This document shows positions 1 to 7,792 of a DNA stretch of 46,932 nucleotides, one piece after another. Position 1 is the stretch's first letter. The number at the start of each line of letters is the position of its first letter. The notes below the pieces were generated by a model. It was not told where the DNA came from and did no database searches. It saw only the letters and a list, made by a program, of their open reading frames with translations. Source of the stretch: Planctomycetota bacterium (GTDB lineage: Bacteria > Planctomycetota > Planctomycetia > Pirellulales > Pirellulaceae). The stretch is from assembly GCA_017303505.1 (NCBI GenBank), contig JAFLCP010000053.1, forward strand, positions 1-46,932. Reading direction: 5' to 3'. Position numbers and translations under genes: made by a program.

Positions 1-3000
1 TCCACCTCCTTGCAGGAATCCGTAGAGCAACCCATAAAAAACAAATTGCTCATCCAATGGGAGCTGATCCAAGTTCTTTCCATCGAGCAATTGTAAGATG
101 GCTTTGCTTGAGCCGTCGCGGTCCGATTCCGTTGCAAACTTGGCCCAAGCTCGCGCTGATGTCAAATAGTTATGCAAAAGATCAGGATCGTTTTCCAAGC
201 GAAGTGGCGAGCTCACATGTCCTTTGCAAATCTGTTGAAGCCACTGCAGCGGCGTGGCACGTGTGGCTGCGCCAATTGCCATCAGCGTGATGGGATCGGC
301 CATCGCTCTTCGGTACTGCTTATCAAGAGTTGGGAGAAACTCTTGCTCAATCCACTCCACTCCAATATCGCCCGAGCGTGGCGCGCGAGCTAGAGCCCAA
401 CATGCAGCTCGAAGTTCATCTCGATCCTCAGAGGCTAGTGAAGTAATCACTTCAGGCAAATAGAGTGAGGCTGTTGAGGGAGCGTTGTAATCGGCCATCA
501 ATCGCCATGCAGCAGTTCGCACCAAAGTTGAGGGATCATGCAACGCGGTTTCCAAGGTCTCGCCCACCATCTTGCCTCGTGTGGACAAAATACCCATGGC
601 CAGCATTTTGGCAAAAGGTTGATCTGATTCCCGCAACAACTTGATCAACAACTTATTTTGGGCAGTATGATTTTCTGTGGGACGTTCGAGAAGCAGACGT
701 TGGGCGGTCGATCTCTCCCATACTTGCTTCGATTGCAAGGCCGCAATAAGTGTTTCATCATTGGCTTGGTTGAGGGGCTGTTTTCTCAAGCGGTCGAAGG
801 CTTCCCGCACCGGCACGGCCGAAGTGGTTAAGCGATAGATGCGCCCCGCTCGTTCGCCAAGTCTTTCATCTGGGCGATGTTTCAGTTCTTCTGGAACCCA
901 TTCAGGATGTTCGATCACGGCACGATGCATATCCAATACGTAGATTTCGCCCGCTGGTCCTTCGACCAAGTTCACTGGTCGGAACCAAGGGTCGGTGCTG
1001 GCAAGCCATTCCTGTGGATATTCAAATGGCTTGACGGATGTTTGGCCAAGGATGCGTTGTAGGGAACGACGTTGGACTAAACTGCCTGTGGGTTCACAAG
1101 TTAGCACATGTCCCCAATTGGAACCTGGAAAGGCTGAGCTATGACTGATCATCACACCGCAAGCGGCAGTGAATTGGCCTGCATGCAGATTGGAAGTTGT
1201 CCAGGCATTAACGACGGGACGAACCTGCGAGAGAGATTCCGATGGCGAGGCATCGCGCGTTGCTGGGCCAAATCCAGGTAAAGTAGTCAGATCTAGTTGG
1301 TGAGGTTCTAACTGAACTTCACGACAAGGTTGGCGGTTGGAACAAAAATAACGATTACCATTTTGATCCCAAGTCAGTCCAAACTGCGCCGGGCCCGTGA
1401 TCAATTGAATGGCCCGTGTCACAGGATGAACTCGCAGATCATGATTCGCCAACGGAACGCGATCGTCGGATTTTCCATCGCCAATCATTCCACCTCGCAA
1501 ACCATTGGCAATGTACAATCGTCCGTCCCAACCTAACGTGGGATCATTGGCACGCAGTTGTGGATTCTGCTCATGAAAACCTTTGAGCCACACTTCGCTT
1601 TGATCCGCTTTGCCATCGCCGTCGGTATCCCTTAACCACACCAATTCGCCAGCGATCGTAACTAACGCTCCATCTTTCCAAAGTTGTAGACCTGTAGCGA
1701 AAAGTAAGCCATCGGCGAATACCGAAGAGGATTCATACACAAGATCATTGTCTTTGTCCTCTAAGATGACGACACGGCCCAGTGGCTTTTCATCTGCTTT
1801 GGGGCCGTTTGGATAATCTGTCATTTCGACGACCCACATGCGACCAAGCGTATCGATCTGCATCGCCACAGGATCTTTCACAGCTGGCTCAGCTGCGGCA
1901 AGTTCAATCGTCCATTCGGGCTCGAGCCTAAAGCTCTTAAGACTTTCGTCAATCGATAGCGGTTCTTGTCTTGGAAGCGCAGCAGTCGTTGTCGTAGGAG
2001 GCTCAGGAACCTCAGAAGCTGGTGGTTGATACGAAGTCAATTTAACAGTTGATTTCATTCGTTGGTGAAGCTGCTGAAGCAATTCGCTCAGTGCGGCGAC
2101 CATCTTCGGTTCAGCTTGTGGTTCCAAGCAACTCGTGCGAGCTCGCCAAGTCGTGTAACCACCCAATTGAAAATGTGCTGGCGGAGGAATGTAACCGGCA
2201 TGTCCGTTGGCCAAGCCGATGTTCATCGTCGTCGCAAACCGACTCGCTTGACGTAACTTCAAACCTGTTTCGCCATACGATTCACACGGATTCGCAACAA
2301 CAACGCCTTCGCCGATGCGAAGTGCTTGACAATTCAGAACGCGAGTTTTGGGTAGTTGGCTAAGTAGAACCGTCTCGCGAGCGTAGTTCTCGACCAAGGT
2401 TTTAGGAAGACGATCCGGAAAATGCGTGTCGATGTACTTTTGAGCTTCGGCGACTTCTGTCTCGGTTGGGACGCGAGCATCGATTGTGAGTGATGTGAAC
2501 GCTGCGTCCAGCGTAACATCGGAGCGGTGTTGGATGTTGGGAAGTTCGGAGAGAATCAATTCTGCGACATAATTGCCGACGTCGAAGTACGTGAAAGGCT
2601 CACGCGGCTTGCTAAAGTCGATGCAATTCGCATCTCCACTTGTACCATTGGCCATGATGCCGAGGAATTGACTTGGTTCATCGCCACGGAGCGCTGTCGC
2701 CAATCGATTCGCGACGACTCCGAAATAGTCAGCCGATAGAGAGGGGCTGCCTGCATAGTGGGTGCTAAAGCTCGCTAATACGGCGAGCGGTTTTCCTGCG
2801 CGAGTTTGAATTGAGAGAATCGGGATAGTGCGATCGATTGGTCCAACGGGTGCGAGGCGATTGGGGTTCTCATATCCTGGATTCATTACCACATCATCGG
2901 ACTCGCGACCAGTAAATGGGGTGCGGGGCAAAGATCCCTTCTTCATCAGCCAACGACGACAGTAAATGTACTTCTCCGCTTGAACACTTCCCCAACCCAG

Positions 3001-3462
3001 TTGAGCTTCGACTTGTTTATCTGCTGCTTTTTGAATGCCATCGGCAATCCATGTAGGGAGAGCTTGCGCATAATCTTCTTGGATGGGTGTGCCGTGTACG
3101 CCGGCCACTGAGACAGCAGAATGAGTATGCGTGGCAGCAATCAGTATATGCTCAGGAGGGATTCCTGTTTTCTCTGTCGTGAGTTTGCGTGCTGCGTCGA
3201 CCAATTCCACCGGCAGGATGCAATTGTCAACAATGCAAATCGCCAACGTTTTGTTTCCCTGGCTGAGAACCAGGCAGCGGGCATGTAATGGATCGTGCCA
3301 TCGATCCGCTTGAACTCCGGCGATGTTTCCATTGACCCATACGGGAAACGATTTGGGAGTTATGTCCTGCGCATAAACGCCTACTTTTAGTGCATCTTGG
3401 CCGAGAGCTTGAAGTGCCAAAAGGCCAGTGACGCAAAGAGCGAGAATGATGGGCTTGATCAT
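1..3462 (-). CDS. Exported ceramidase-like / PVC beta-propeller / HEAT-repeat fusion protein (3' end outside window)
   Basis: The frame is open from an ATG at 3462 to the window edge, 1154 codons with no stop. Residues 1-21 look like a signal peptide (MIKPIILALCVTGLLALQALG). Residues about 25-470 resemble the neutral/alkaline ceramidase N-terminal domain: THTHS at 111-115, STHY with H235, NGTSGDAN at 272-279, CESYGE near 393-398 and Y424 fit the zinc- and substrate-site blocks of that family. A Pro/Thr-rich linker (about 475-500) leads to a domain with the WVVEMTDYPNGP motif near 543-554, typical of planctomycete 'membrane-bound dehydrogenase' (PVC) beta-propellers, followed from about 940 by HEAT-like helical repeats. 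Such proteins usually end in a CxxCH cytochrome domain, which would lie outside the window. In planctomycetes the ceramidase-like domain need not cleave ceramide; the substrate is unknown. The joined architecture is directly visible; the enzymology is inferred. Confidence 0.85.
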   Translation of the reverse strand, partial: MIKPIILALCVTGLLALQALGQDALKVGVYAQDITPKSFPVWVNGNIAGVQADRWHDPLHARCLVLSQGNKTLAICIVDNCILPVELVDAARKLTTEKTGIPPEHILIAATHTHSAVSVAGVHGTPIQEDYAQALPTWIADGIQKAADKQVEAQLGWGSVQAEKYIYCRRWLMKKGSLPRTPFTGRESDDVVMNPGYENPNRLAPVGPIDRTIPILSIQTRAGKPLAVLASFSTHYAGSPSLSADYFGVVANRLATALRGDEPSQFLGIMANGTSGDANCIDFSKPREPFTYFDVGNYVAELILSELPNIQHRSDVTLDAAFTSLTIDARVPTETEVAEAQKYIDTHFPDRLPKTLVENYARETVLLSQLPKTRVLNCQALRIGEGVVVANPCESYGETGLKLRQASRFATTMNIGLANGHAGYIPPPAHFQLGGYTTWRARTSCLEPQAEPKMVAALSELLQQLHQRMKSTVKLTSYQPPASEVPEPPTTTTAALPRQEPLSIDESLKSFRLEPEWTIELAAAEPAVKDPVAMQIDTLGRMWVVEMTDYPNGPKADEKPLGRVVILEDKDNDLVYESSSVFADGLLFATGLQLWKDGALVTIAGELVWLRDTDGDGKADQSEVWLKGFHEQNPQLRANDPTLGWDGRLYIANGLRGGMIGDGKSDDRVPLANHDLRVHPVTRAIQLITGPAQFGLTWDQNGNRYFCSNRQPCREVQLEPHQLDLTTLPGFGPATRDASPSESLSQVRPVVNAWTTSNLHAGQFTAACGVMISHSSAFPGSNWGHVLTCEPTGSLVQRRSLQRILGQTSVKPFEYPQEWLASTDPWFRPVNLVEGPAGEIYVLDMHRAVIEHPEWVPEELKHRPDERLGERAGRIYRLTTSAVPVREAFDRLRKQPLNQANDETLIAALQSKQVWERSTAQRLLLERPTENHTAQNKLLIKLLRESDQPFAKMLAMGILSTRGKMVGETLETALHDPSTLVRTAAWRLMADYNAPSTASLYLPEVITSLASEDRDELRAACWALARAPRSGDIGVEWIEQEFLPTLDKQYRRAMADPITLMAIGAATRATPLQWLQQICKGHVSSPLRLENDPDLLHNYLTSARAWAKFATESDRDGSSKAILQLLDGKNLDQLPLDEQFVFYGLLYGFLQGGG

Positions 3463-3493
3463 GGGCGAGTCGTCAGCAGGAGGGAGGGGGCGG

Positions 3494-3603
3494 ATTAGGA
3501 ATTAGGAATTACGAATTATGAATTAGGAGCTACGAACTCCACCGCCTAACTTCTCGGCGGCCCGAGTTTTTCAATTCCTAATTCGTAATTCCTAATTCCT
3601 AAT
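3494..3603. repeat. Long AT-rich inverted repeat with nested GC hairpin
   Basis: A 25-bp arm at 3494-3518 built from ATTAGGA/ATTACGA units is perfectly complementary to 3579-3603; one mismatch later a further 5 bp pair (3520-3524 with 3573-3577). The loop holds a second hairpin, CCGCC (3542-3546) with GGCGG (3556-3560). The right side carries extra CCTAATT units up to 3611. It lies downstream of the HAD gene and upstream of the ceramidase-like gene, both on the minus strand. It may be a terminator, a mini repeat element or an RNA-stabilising hairpin. Confidence 0.8.
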
Positions 3604-3668
3604 TCCTAATTAAAAATTCTCTCCTCTTCCGGTCAGCAAAACACTGCGTGTACAACTGTGCGTGAAGA

Positions 3669-4333
3669 TTAGGCGGCTTTGCGGAATGGAACCGCTTGAA
3701 TCTGGCTTTCTTTCGACTGGATTTCCTTGATACGGTTTCGAATGTTGTCGTAGTTAACCTCTTTGACACTGTCGACTTTCAGGACATGCGCTCCAGAGGC
3801 ATAAGCAGCTTGCAAGCCAAAAGGACTGTCTTCCACGATGAGAGTATTTTCTGTTCAACGCCCAAAAGTTCCATCGCGCGTTGGTAGATCTGAGGCGAGG
3901 GCTTGGGCGAAGCAACGTCTTCATTGCTTAGCAGATATTCAAAGTACTTCGTCAGTTCAGCTTTGCGAATCATGAAATCAACCGTCGCGCGGATCGAGTT
4001 GGAGGCGACGGCCAATCGCAGGCCTTCCATCCGCAAACGCCAGGTTGCATACACATGTTCGGGGGTTGGGCAAAGTCGAGTTGCGATCAGCTCGTTCGTG
4101 TAATGTTGCTTCATGCGATTGATAAAGCGATGCAACGAGCGAGGGAGAGCAACTTCCTGGCTCAGCATTTCCAATTTGGTTTTGGTTGGCAATCCATCGA
4201 AGCGAGCTATATGGGCTGCGTGATCGATGGTGTAGCCAAATAATTCTAAGGCTCGATTCAAGGCGACATAATGCCACTCTTTGGCATCGATGAGCACGCC
4301 ATCCATATCGAAGATAACAGCTTCTATCGACAT
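3669..4333 (-). pseudogene. HAD-superfamily phosphatase/phosphomutase, frameshifted near the C-terminus
   Basis: The start is the ATG at 4333 (MSIEAVIFDMDGVLIDA), which overlaps the end of the upstream GDPD gene by 10 bases. Motif I DMDGVLID, motif II ASNS and motif III KPSP place it in the beta-phosphoglucomutase-like HAD group. In the uninterrupted frame translation stops at 3779, and the last 20 or so residues do not look like the family. Reading on in the -1 frame from the four-A run (3847-3850 on the plus strand is TTTT) restores TLIVEDSPFGLQAA, with motif IV (EDSP), and runs to a TAA at 3669-3671, about 221 residues, the normal family length. One lost A in a five-A run explains this. 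The in-frame product lacks the metal-binding acidic motif IV and is probably inactive, unless the break is an assembly error. The neighbourhood suggests a role in making or recycling a phosphorylated sugar or polyol for the polysaccharide block. Confidence 0.8.
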
Positions 4334-5040
4334 AACATCTCCCTGAATTCTCGAGGAAAGTCGGTGCACAGCATTAATCGCGACGCGTTCGCTAAAGTAG
4401 CTTGATCGCTCTTTAGCCAGGTCAAAAGATCATTCCAAAATCGAAGGTGAGGGCGTTTGTGCAATTCGGGAGAGACAATCGCAACCCCCTGCCCCGCCGA
4501 TAGGTATTTGGCCCAGTCGTGAGAACTAAACCATTCGCCATGGAATCCATCCAACCAGACTCCTTGAGCGAGTTGTAGTTGTGTGGATTCAGGTTCGTAT
4601 TCGCTGCGTCGCGCAAACAGAGTCATGCCCAATTTGGCATAGTGCAGCGAATCGGGAACGGACATGTCAAATACGAAGTAATTTGTAACGGAGAATTTAT
4701 CGAGCCACGTTTTAAGCTCTTGCGCGAGTCCGTCGGATTTAATGTTGATCGCCAGAGTTGTGTTGGCACCAGATCGTTGGTAGAGCTCAAGAAAAGATTC
4801 AAGCGTTTGGCATTTCGGATTGGGAATGTCGTGGCTGATCACCAATTGACTGCCAAGATCTCGCACGTCTGTTTCGATTCCAAATCCATCTGACAAAGCT
4901 GCTTCAAAGGCTCCGACGCTGTTCTTTTCTTGGGGGGCGAACCAGAGGCCGCGATGCGCGATCAACTCGACTTGAGTTGGCGGTCGCGAGCTCGCACTTG
5001 CATGCGGACTCGGTGAGGTGGGATTAAGAACTCCGCTCAT
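4324..5040 (-). CDS. Glycerophosphodiester phosphodiesterase-family (PI-PLC fold) protein
   Basis: The ATG at 5040 has AGGAAG about nine bases upstream and gives 238 residues; an in-frame TTG at 5058 is possible but less likely. Family blocks are visible: AHRGLW near the start (the catalytic HRG), a GIETDVRD block carrying the metal-binding Glu/Asp, a second His in VISHD, and NIKSDG in place of the usual NxE/K strand. There is no signal peptide, so it should act in the cytoplasm on a phosphodiester. It overlaps the HAD gene (ATG inside the last codons), so the two are co-transcribed and probably act on the same small molecule. It diverges from the cupin-nucleotidyltransferase operon. The substrate is unknown; a nucleotide- or glycerol-linked intermediate of polysaccharide synthesis is one possibility suggested by context only. 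Confidence 0.8.
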   Translation of the reverse strand: MSGVLNPTSPSPHASASSRPPTQVELIAHRGLWFAPQEKNSVGAFEAALSDGFGIETDVRDLGSQLVISHDIPNPKCQTLESFLELYQRSGANTTLAINIKSDGLAQELKTWLDKFSVTNYFVFDMSVPDSLHYAKLGMTLFARRSEYEPESTQLQLAQGVWLDGFHGEWFSSHDWAKYLSAGQGVAIVSPELHKRPHLRFWNDLLTWLKSDQATLANASRLMLCTDFPREFREMLCR

Positions 5041-5409
5041 TTTAAGGCTTCCTGCCAACCATGAGGTGATGCATCTACCTCGCGGGGAGGCAGTAAGAAA
5101 CGTTAGGTATTCGATCGCGAATCATCTAGAAAATCTAATCATTGACGTCTAGGTCACTTTTCAGAATCCGTTCACGGACCGCCATTTTTTAAGGGAGCTC
5201 ATTGTTCCTTTAGTGGCCGATTTGGTCATTTAGTGGGGGCTGGTTGGTTTTTAGTGGAATGCTATCGTTGTGGTTGCTGAGCTGGCGGTAATAGAGGATT
5301 TGGGTGATTTTGGGACTAAACTGATCTTTTGAGGTGCATTCCCAAATGCTATGATCCGGCACCCTTCGGGGTGGTCGTTTGGGAGGATGATTCAGCAGGA
5401 GGCTCAACT
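5041..5409. other. Divergent intergenic region between GDPD and cupin genes
   Basis: No coding potential is convincing here. It must hold the promoters for both the minus-strand GDPD-HAD pair and the plus-strand polysaccharide operon. It contains a three-copy TTTAGTGG array (5209-5257) and a small TCCG-TTCA-CGGA dyad near 5167-5178. Confidence 0.6.
5209..5257 (+). promoter_or_regulatory. Three phased TTTAGTGG repeats, putative operator array
   Basis: Identical octamers lie at 5209-5216, 5229-5236 and 5250-5257, spaced 20 and 21 bases start to start, about two helical turns. They sit in the divergent promoter region between the GDPD-HAD and cupin-led operons, about 150-200 bases before the cupin start. 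Equal phasing would put bound proteins on one DNA face. The binding protein is unknown. Confidence 0.5.
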
Positions 5410-5730
5410 TTGAAAGTACATCAACTGGCTGATATGAAGGGTGGTTGGTTCGTCGGGCACTTTAGCCCTACAGTCATCTCAACTTCAGATTTCGAAGTTG
5501 GTGTGAAGATCTATCCAGCAGGAGCCAACGAAGCGGCTCATCATCATAAGGTCGCAGAGGAAGTGACGGTTATTGCAACGGGACGTGTCATCATGTGCGG
5601 TCAAGAGTTTGGTGCTGGCAGCATCATTCATCTAGCCCCGGGCGATTCGACTTCTTTTGAGACGTTAGAGCCTACGGTCACTGTGGTCGTCAAGCGTCCT
5701 AGTGTGCCAAACGATAAGTATCTCGACTAG
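5410..5730 (+). CDS. Small cupin-fold protein
   Basis: The chosen start is TTG at 5410, because AGGAGG lies seven bases upstream; the frame is open further back to 5329 but without a ribosome site. The 106-residue product is a single cupin: the first motif is around NEAAHHHKVAEE (a G-x5-H-x-H-x3-4-E type metal-binding block) and the second around IHLAPGDSTSFE. Such one-domain cupins bind a metal and may be sugar isomerases/epimerases, small-molecule sensors or regulatory subunits. It is the first gene of the operon and lies 39 bases before the nucleotidyltransferase, so a role tied to the activated sugar or its control is likely. No catalytic activity can be assigned. Confidence 0.85.
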   Translation: MKVHQLADMKGGWFVGHFSPTVISTSDFEVGVKIYPAGANEAAHHHKVAEEVTVIATGRVIMCGQEFGAGSIIHLAPGDSTSFETLEPTVTVVVKRPSVPNDKYLD

Positions 5731-5769
5731 TTCAGTTTAGCATCAAGTCAAACGTGAAAGGATTTACGG

Positions 5770-6552
5770 ATGCTGCAGATTGTTGTGCCGATGGCAGGGA
5801 TGGGAAGTCGGTTCGCGAAGGCCGGCTACGAACTTCCAAAACCGTTGATCCCGGTAGCTGGTGTGCCGATGATTCAACTGGTGGTTAGCAATTTGCGCCC
5901 CAAGATTCCCCATCGGTTTGTCTTTATCACCCAGAAGGCCCATCAAGAAAAATATGGTGTAGATAAGATCTTGCGAAAGGTTGCGCCCGATTGTGAAGTT
6001 ATCACCGTTCATGGGGTGACACAGGGAGCGGCTTGCACCGTTCTGCTCGCATCGGAGTTCATCAATTCAGACGATCCCCTGATGATTGCCAATAGCGACC
6101 AATGGGTGGATGTAGATATCAACGATTACTTAGCCGAGTTTGATCGCAAGCCGATCGATGGTCTGATTATGACCATGACCGCAGATCACCCGAAGTGGTC
6201 GTATGTCAAACTGGATTCTGCCAATCGAATAACGGAAGTTGTAGAGAAGCAGGTGGTATCCAATGAGGCAACGGTCGGAATCTACAACTATCGCCGTGGT
6301 AAAGATTTCGTTCGAGCTGCCGAATCGATGATCGAACGAGATCTGCGTGTGAACAACGAATTCTATGTGGCACCAGCTTACAATCAGTTGATCGAAGAAG
6401 GGCAGTCGCTAGGTTATTTCAATATCGGTAGTGAAGGAAATGGAATGTACGGGATCGGAATTCCCGAAGATCTTGAAGCGTTCCTCAAAAATCCAATCTG
6501 CGACAAGGCACTGAAGCCTTTCCGTTCTGGTGAGCAAAAGCAAGTCGCTTAG
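5770..6552 (+). CDS. Sugar-phosphate/small-molecule nucleotidyltransferase (NTP transferase)
   Basis: The ATG at 5770 is preceded by AAAGGA. The N-terminus, VVPMAGMGSRFAKAGYELPK with PLIPV just after, is the classic nucleotide-binding signature of NTP_transferase enzymes (GxGxRF ... PKPL), and IANSDQWVDVD carries the Asp that binds the catalytic metal. At 260 residues it is the short form, without a C-terminal left-handed beta-helix or PEP-type extension, as for glucose-1-phosphate cytidylyl/thymidylyltransferases and MobA-like choline- or glycerol-phosphate cytidylyltransferases. It should activate a phosphorylated sugar or polyol by transfer from an NTP in the cytoplasm, providing the donor for the glycosyltransferases downstream. 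Which base and which sugar cannot be told from sequence. Confidence 0.9.
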   Translation: MLQIVVPMAGMGSRFAKAGYELPKPLIPVAGVPMIQLVVSNLRPKIPHRFVFITQKAHQEKYGVDKILRKVAPDCEVITVHGVTQGAACTVLLASEFINSDDPLMIANSDQWVDVDINDYLAEFDRKPIDGLIMTMTADHPKWSYVKLDSANRITEVVEKQVVSNEATVGIYNYRRGKDFVRAAESMIERDLRVNNEFYVAPAYNQLIEEGQSLGYFNIGSEGNGMYGIGIPEDLEAFLKNPICDKALKPFRSGEQKQVA

Positions 6553-6620
6553 GTTAAGAGTATGTCGGACTTGATCGAGTCTTGGGCTTCCTTATTAACA
6601 ACTTGAGTAGTGAGATTTCG

Positions 6621-7733
6621 ATGCCGTTAATTGCAACCGTCGGCGAATGGTTTCTACTGCTGATCCCCATCATCGTAGTGGCTGTATTCGCCGTCGTTGG
6701 CATTCGTCGTAATCGACGTGACATCAAGTCGCAGCGGCGAGAAATAGCTCAGCTGAACGACTTAACTCTGGGTATGCAGCGCGAATTGCAATCGCAAGCC
6801 AGATTGAATCAAGAGCTCCAAGAGAGTGTAAAGAAGAATGAAGCAAACTTGCGGGGATACGTCGACTTCGTAAACGGACGTGTCGAGCATTTAAATTTCG
6901 AGATCGGCAAGATGGCTTGTTTGCCCTTGAATAATCCACGACGCAATCAGTTGGTCGAGGAGGTCATCGTGCGGATGCTCCCCATCCAAGCGGAATTGGA
7001 CCGAGTTCTGTTTCCAGGCCATGAGCCCTTGGGTGACCTTGATTGGATGCATAAGCTCAAGAACAAGAAGTTTCCCTACTCTTTAACCGATGAAGAAGGA
7101 TTAATTCTCTACAAACTCGTCACCGATCTAGGGCTCAAGAATGGGTATGAGATTGCAACAGCTTTCGGTTACAGCAGTTTCTACCTGGGAATGGCATTTC
7201 AAAAGAACGGCGGCAAGCTCGTCAGTATGGATGCCTACGTTGAAGAAACGGAAGAGGATTTCATCTACGACGAAGCGACCGCTAAGAAACGAGCTGAAAT
7301 GTATGGCAGCATGCGGCAGAACGGCGAATTGGACAAGTTGCCCGAAGGATTGAAGTTTGCATTATTCGGTTCCAAGCACTTGGGGATTCAGGATACAGTT
7401 CGTTATGAGATCGGATTTAGTCCTGTCAGTGTTCCCGCCTTGCTGAAAGATGAGAAGTTGGATTTTGCCTTTATCGATGGAGGGCATTTTGGGGAACAAC
7501 CTTGTTTGGATGTGGACGCAGTTGTGCCATATATGAATCTAGAAAAGTGCATCATGATGTTTCATGACACCCAATGTGAAGCGGTGGCGAAAGGAGTTTT
7601 TCATGCTGCCAAGCGAATTGGTGGCGACATTCATTCGATTAACACTCGAAATCGGCTGGTCGTGGTCAGTCGGAATATCGATTTGCGAATTATACAAGAG
7701 TGCCGTGAGATCATCGCCCGGCAGTATTGTTAG
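6621..7733 (+). CDS. Membrane-anchored class I SAM-dependent methyltransferase
   Basis: The ATG at 6621 is chosen because the protein then starts just before a transmembrane helix (residues about 8-28, rich in Leu/Ile/Val), with a GTGAG site upstream; an in-frame TTG at 6582 is possible. A charged, probably coiled-coil stretch follows (about 30-90), then from about residue 150 a Rossmann-type methyltransferase of the Methyltransf_24 kind: NGYEIATAFGYSSFYLGMAF replaces the usual E-x-G-x-G-x-S loop, KLVSMDAY is the acidic strand-2 end, and LDFAFIDGGHFGEQPCLDV followed by MMFHDT is the family's hallmark (IDGxH ... HD). It is probably tethered to the inner face of the membrane and methylates a sugar or chain end, for example as a cap. 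The glycine-poor SAM loop is unusual. Confidence 0.8.
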   Translation: MPLIATVGEWFLLLIPIIVVAVFAVVGIRRNRRDIKSQRREIAQLNDLTLGMQRELQSQARLNQELQESVKKNEANLRGYVDFVNGRVEHLNFEIGKMACLPLNNPRRNQLVEEVIVRMLPIQAELDRVLFPGHEPLGDLDWMHKLKNKKFPYSLTDEEGLILYKLVTDLGLKNGYEIATAFGYSSFYLGMAFQKNGGKLVSMDAYVEETEEDFIYDEATAKKRAEMYGSMRQNGELDKLPEGLKFALFGSKHLGIQDTVRYEIGFSPVSVPALLKDEKLDFAFIDGGHFGEQPCLDVDAVVPYMNLEKCIMMFHDTQCEAVAKGVFHAAKRIGGDIHSINTRNRLVVVSRNIDLRIIQECREIIARQYC

Positions 7734-7792
7734 TTTCTCAACTCAATAACTTCAAGTTCGCCTACTCCGTGAACAAGATCGCGAATAACGAC

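Noticed and set aside
3843-3855. Programmed -1 frameshift in the HAD gene
   Set aside because: There is no X-XXY-YYZ slippery heptamer in the right frame; shifting Lys-tRNA from AAA to GAA would mismatch. A lost base is simpler.
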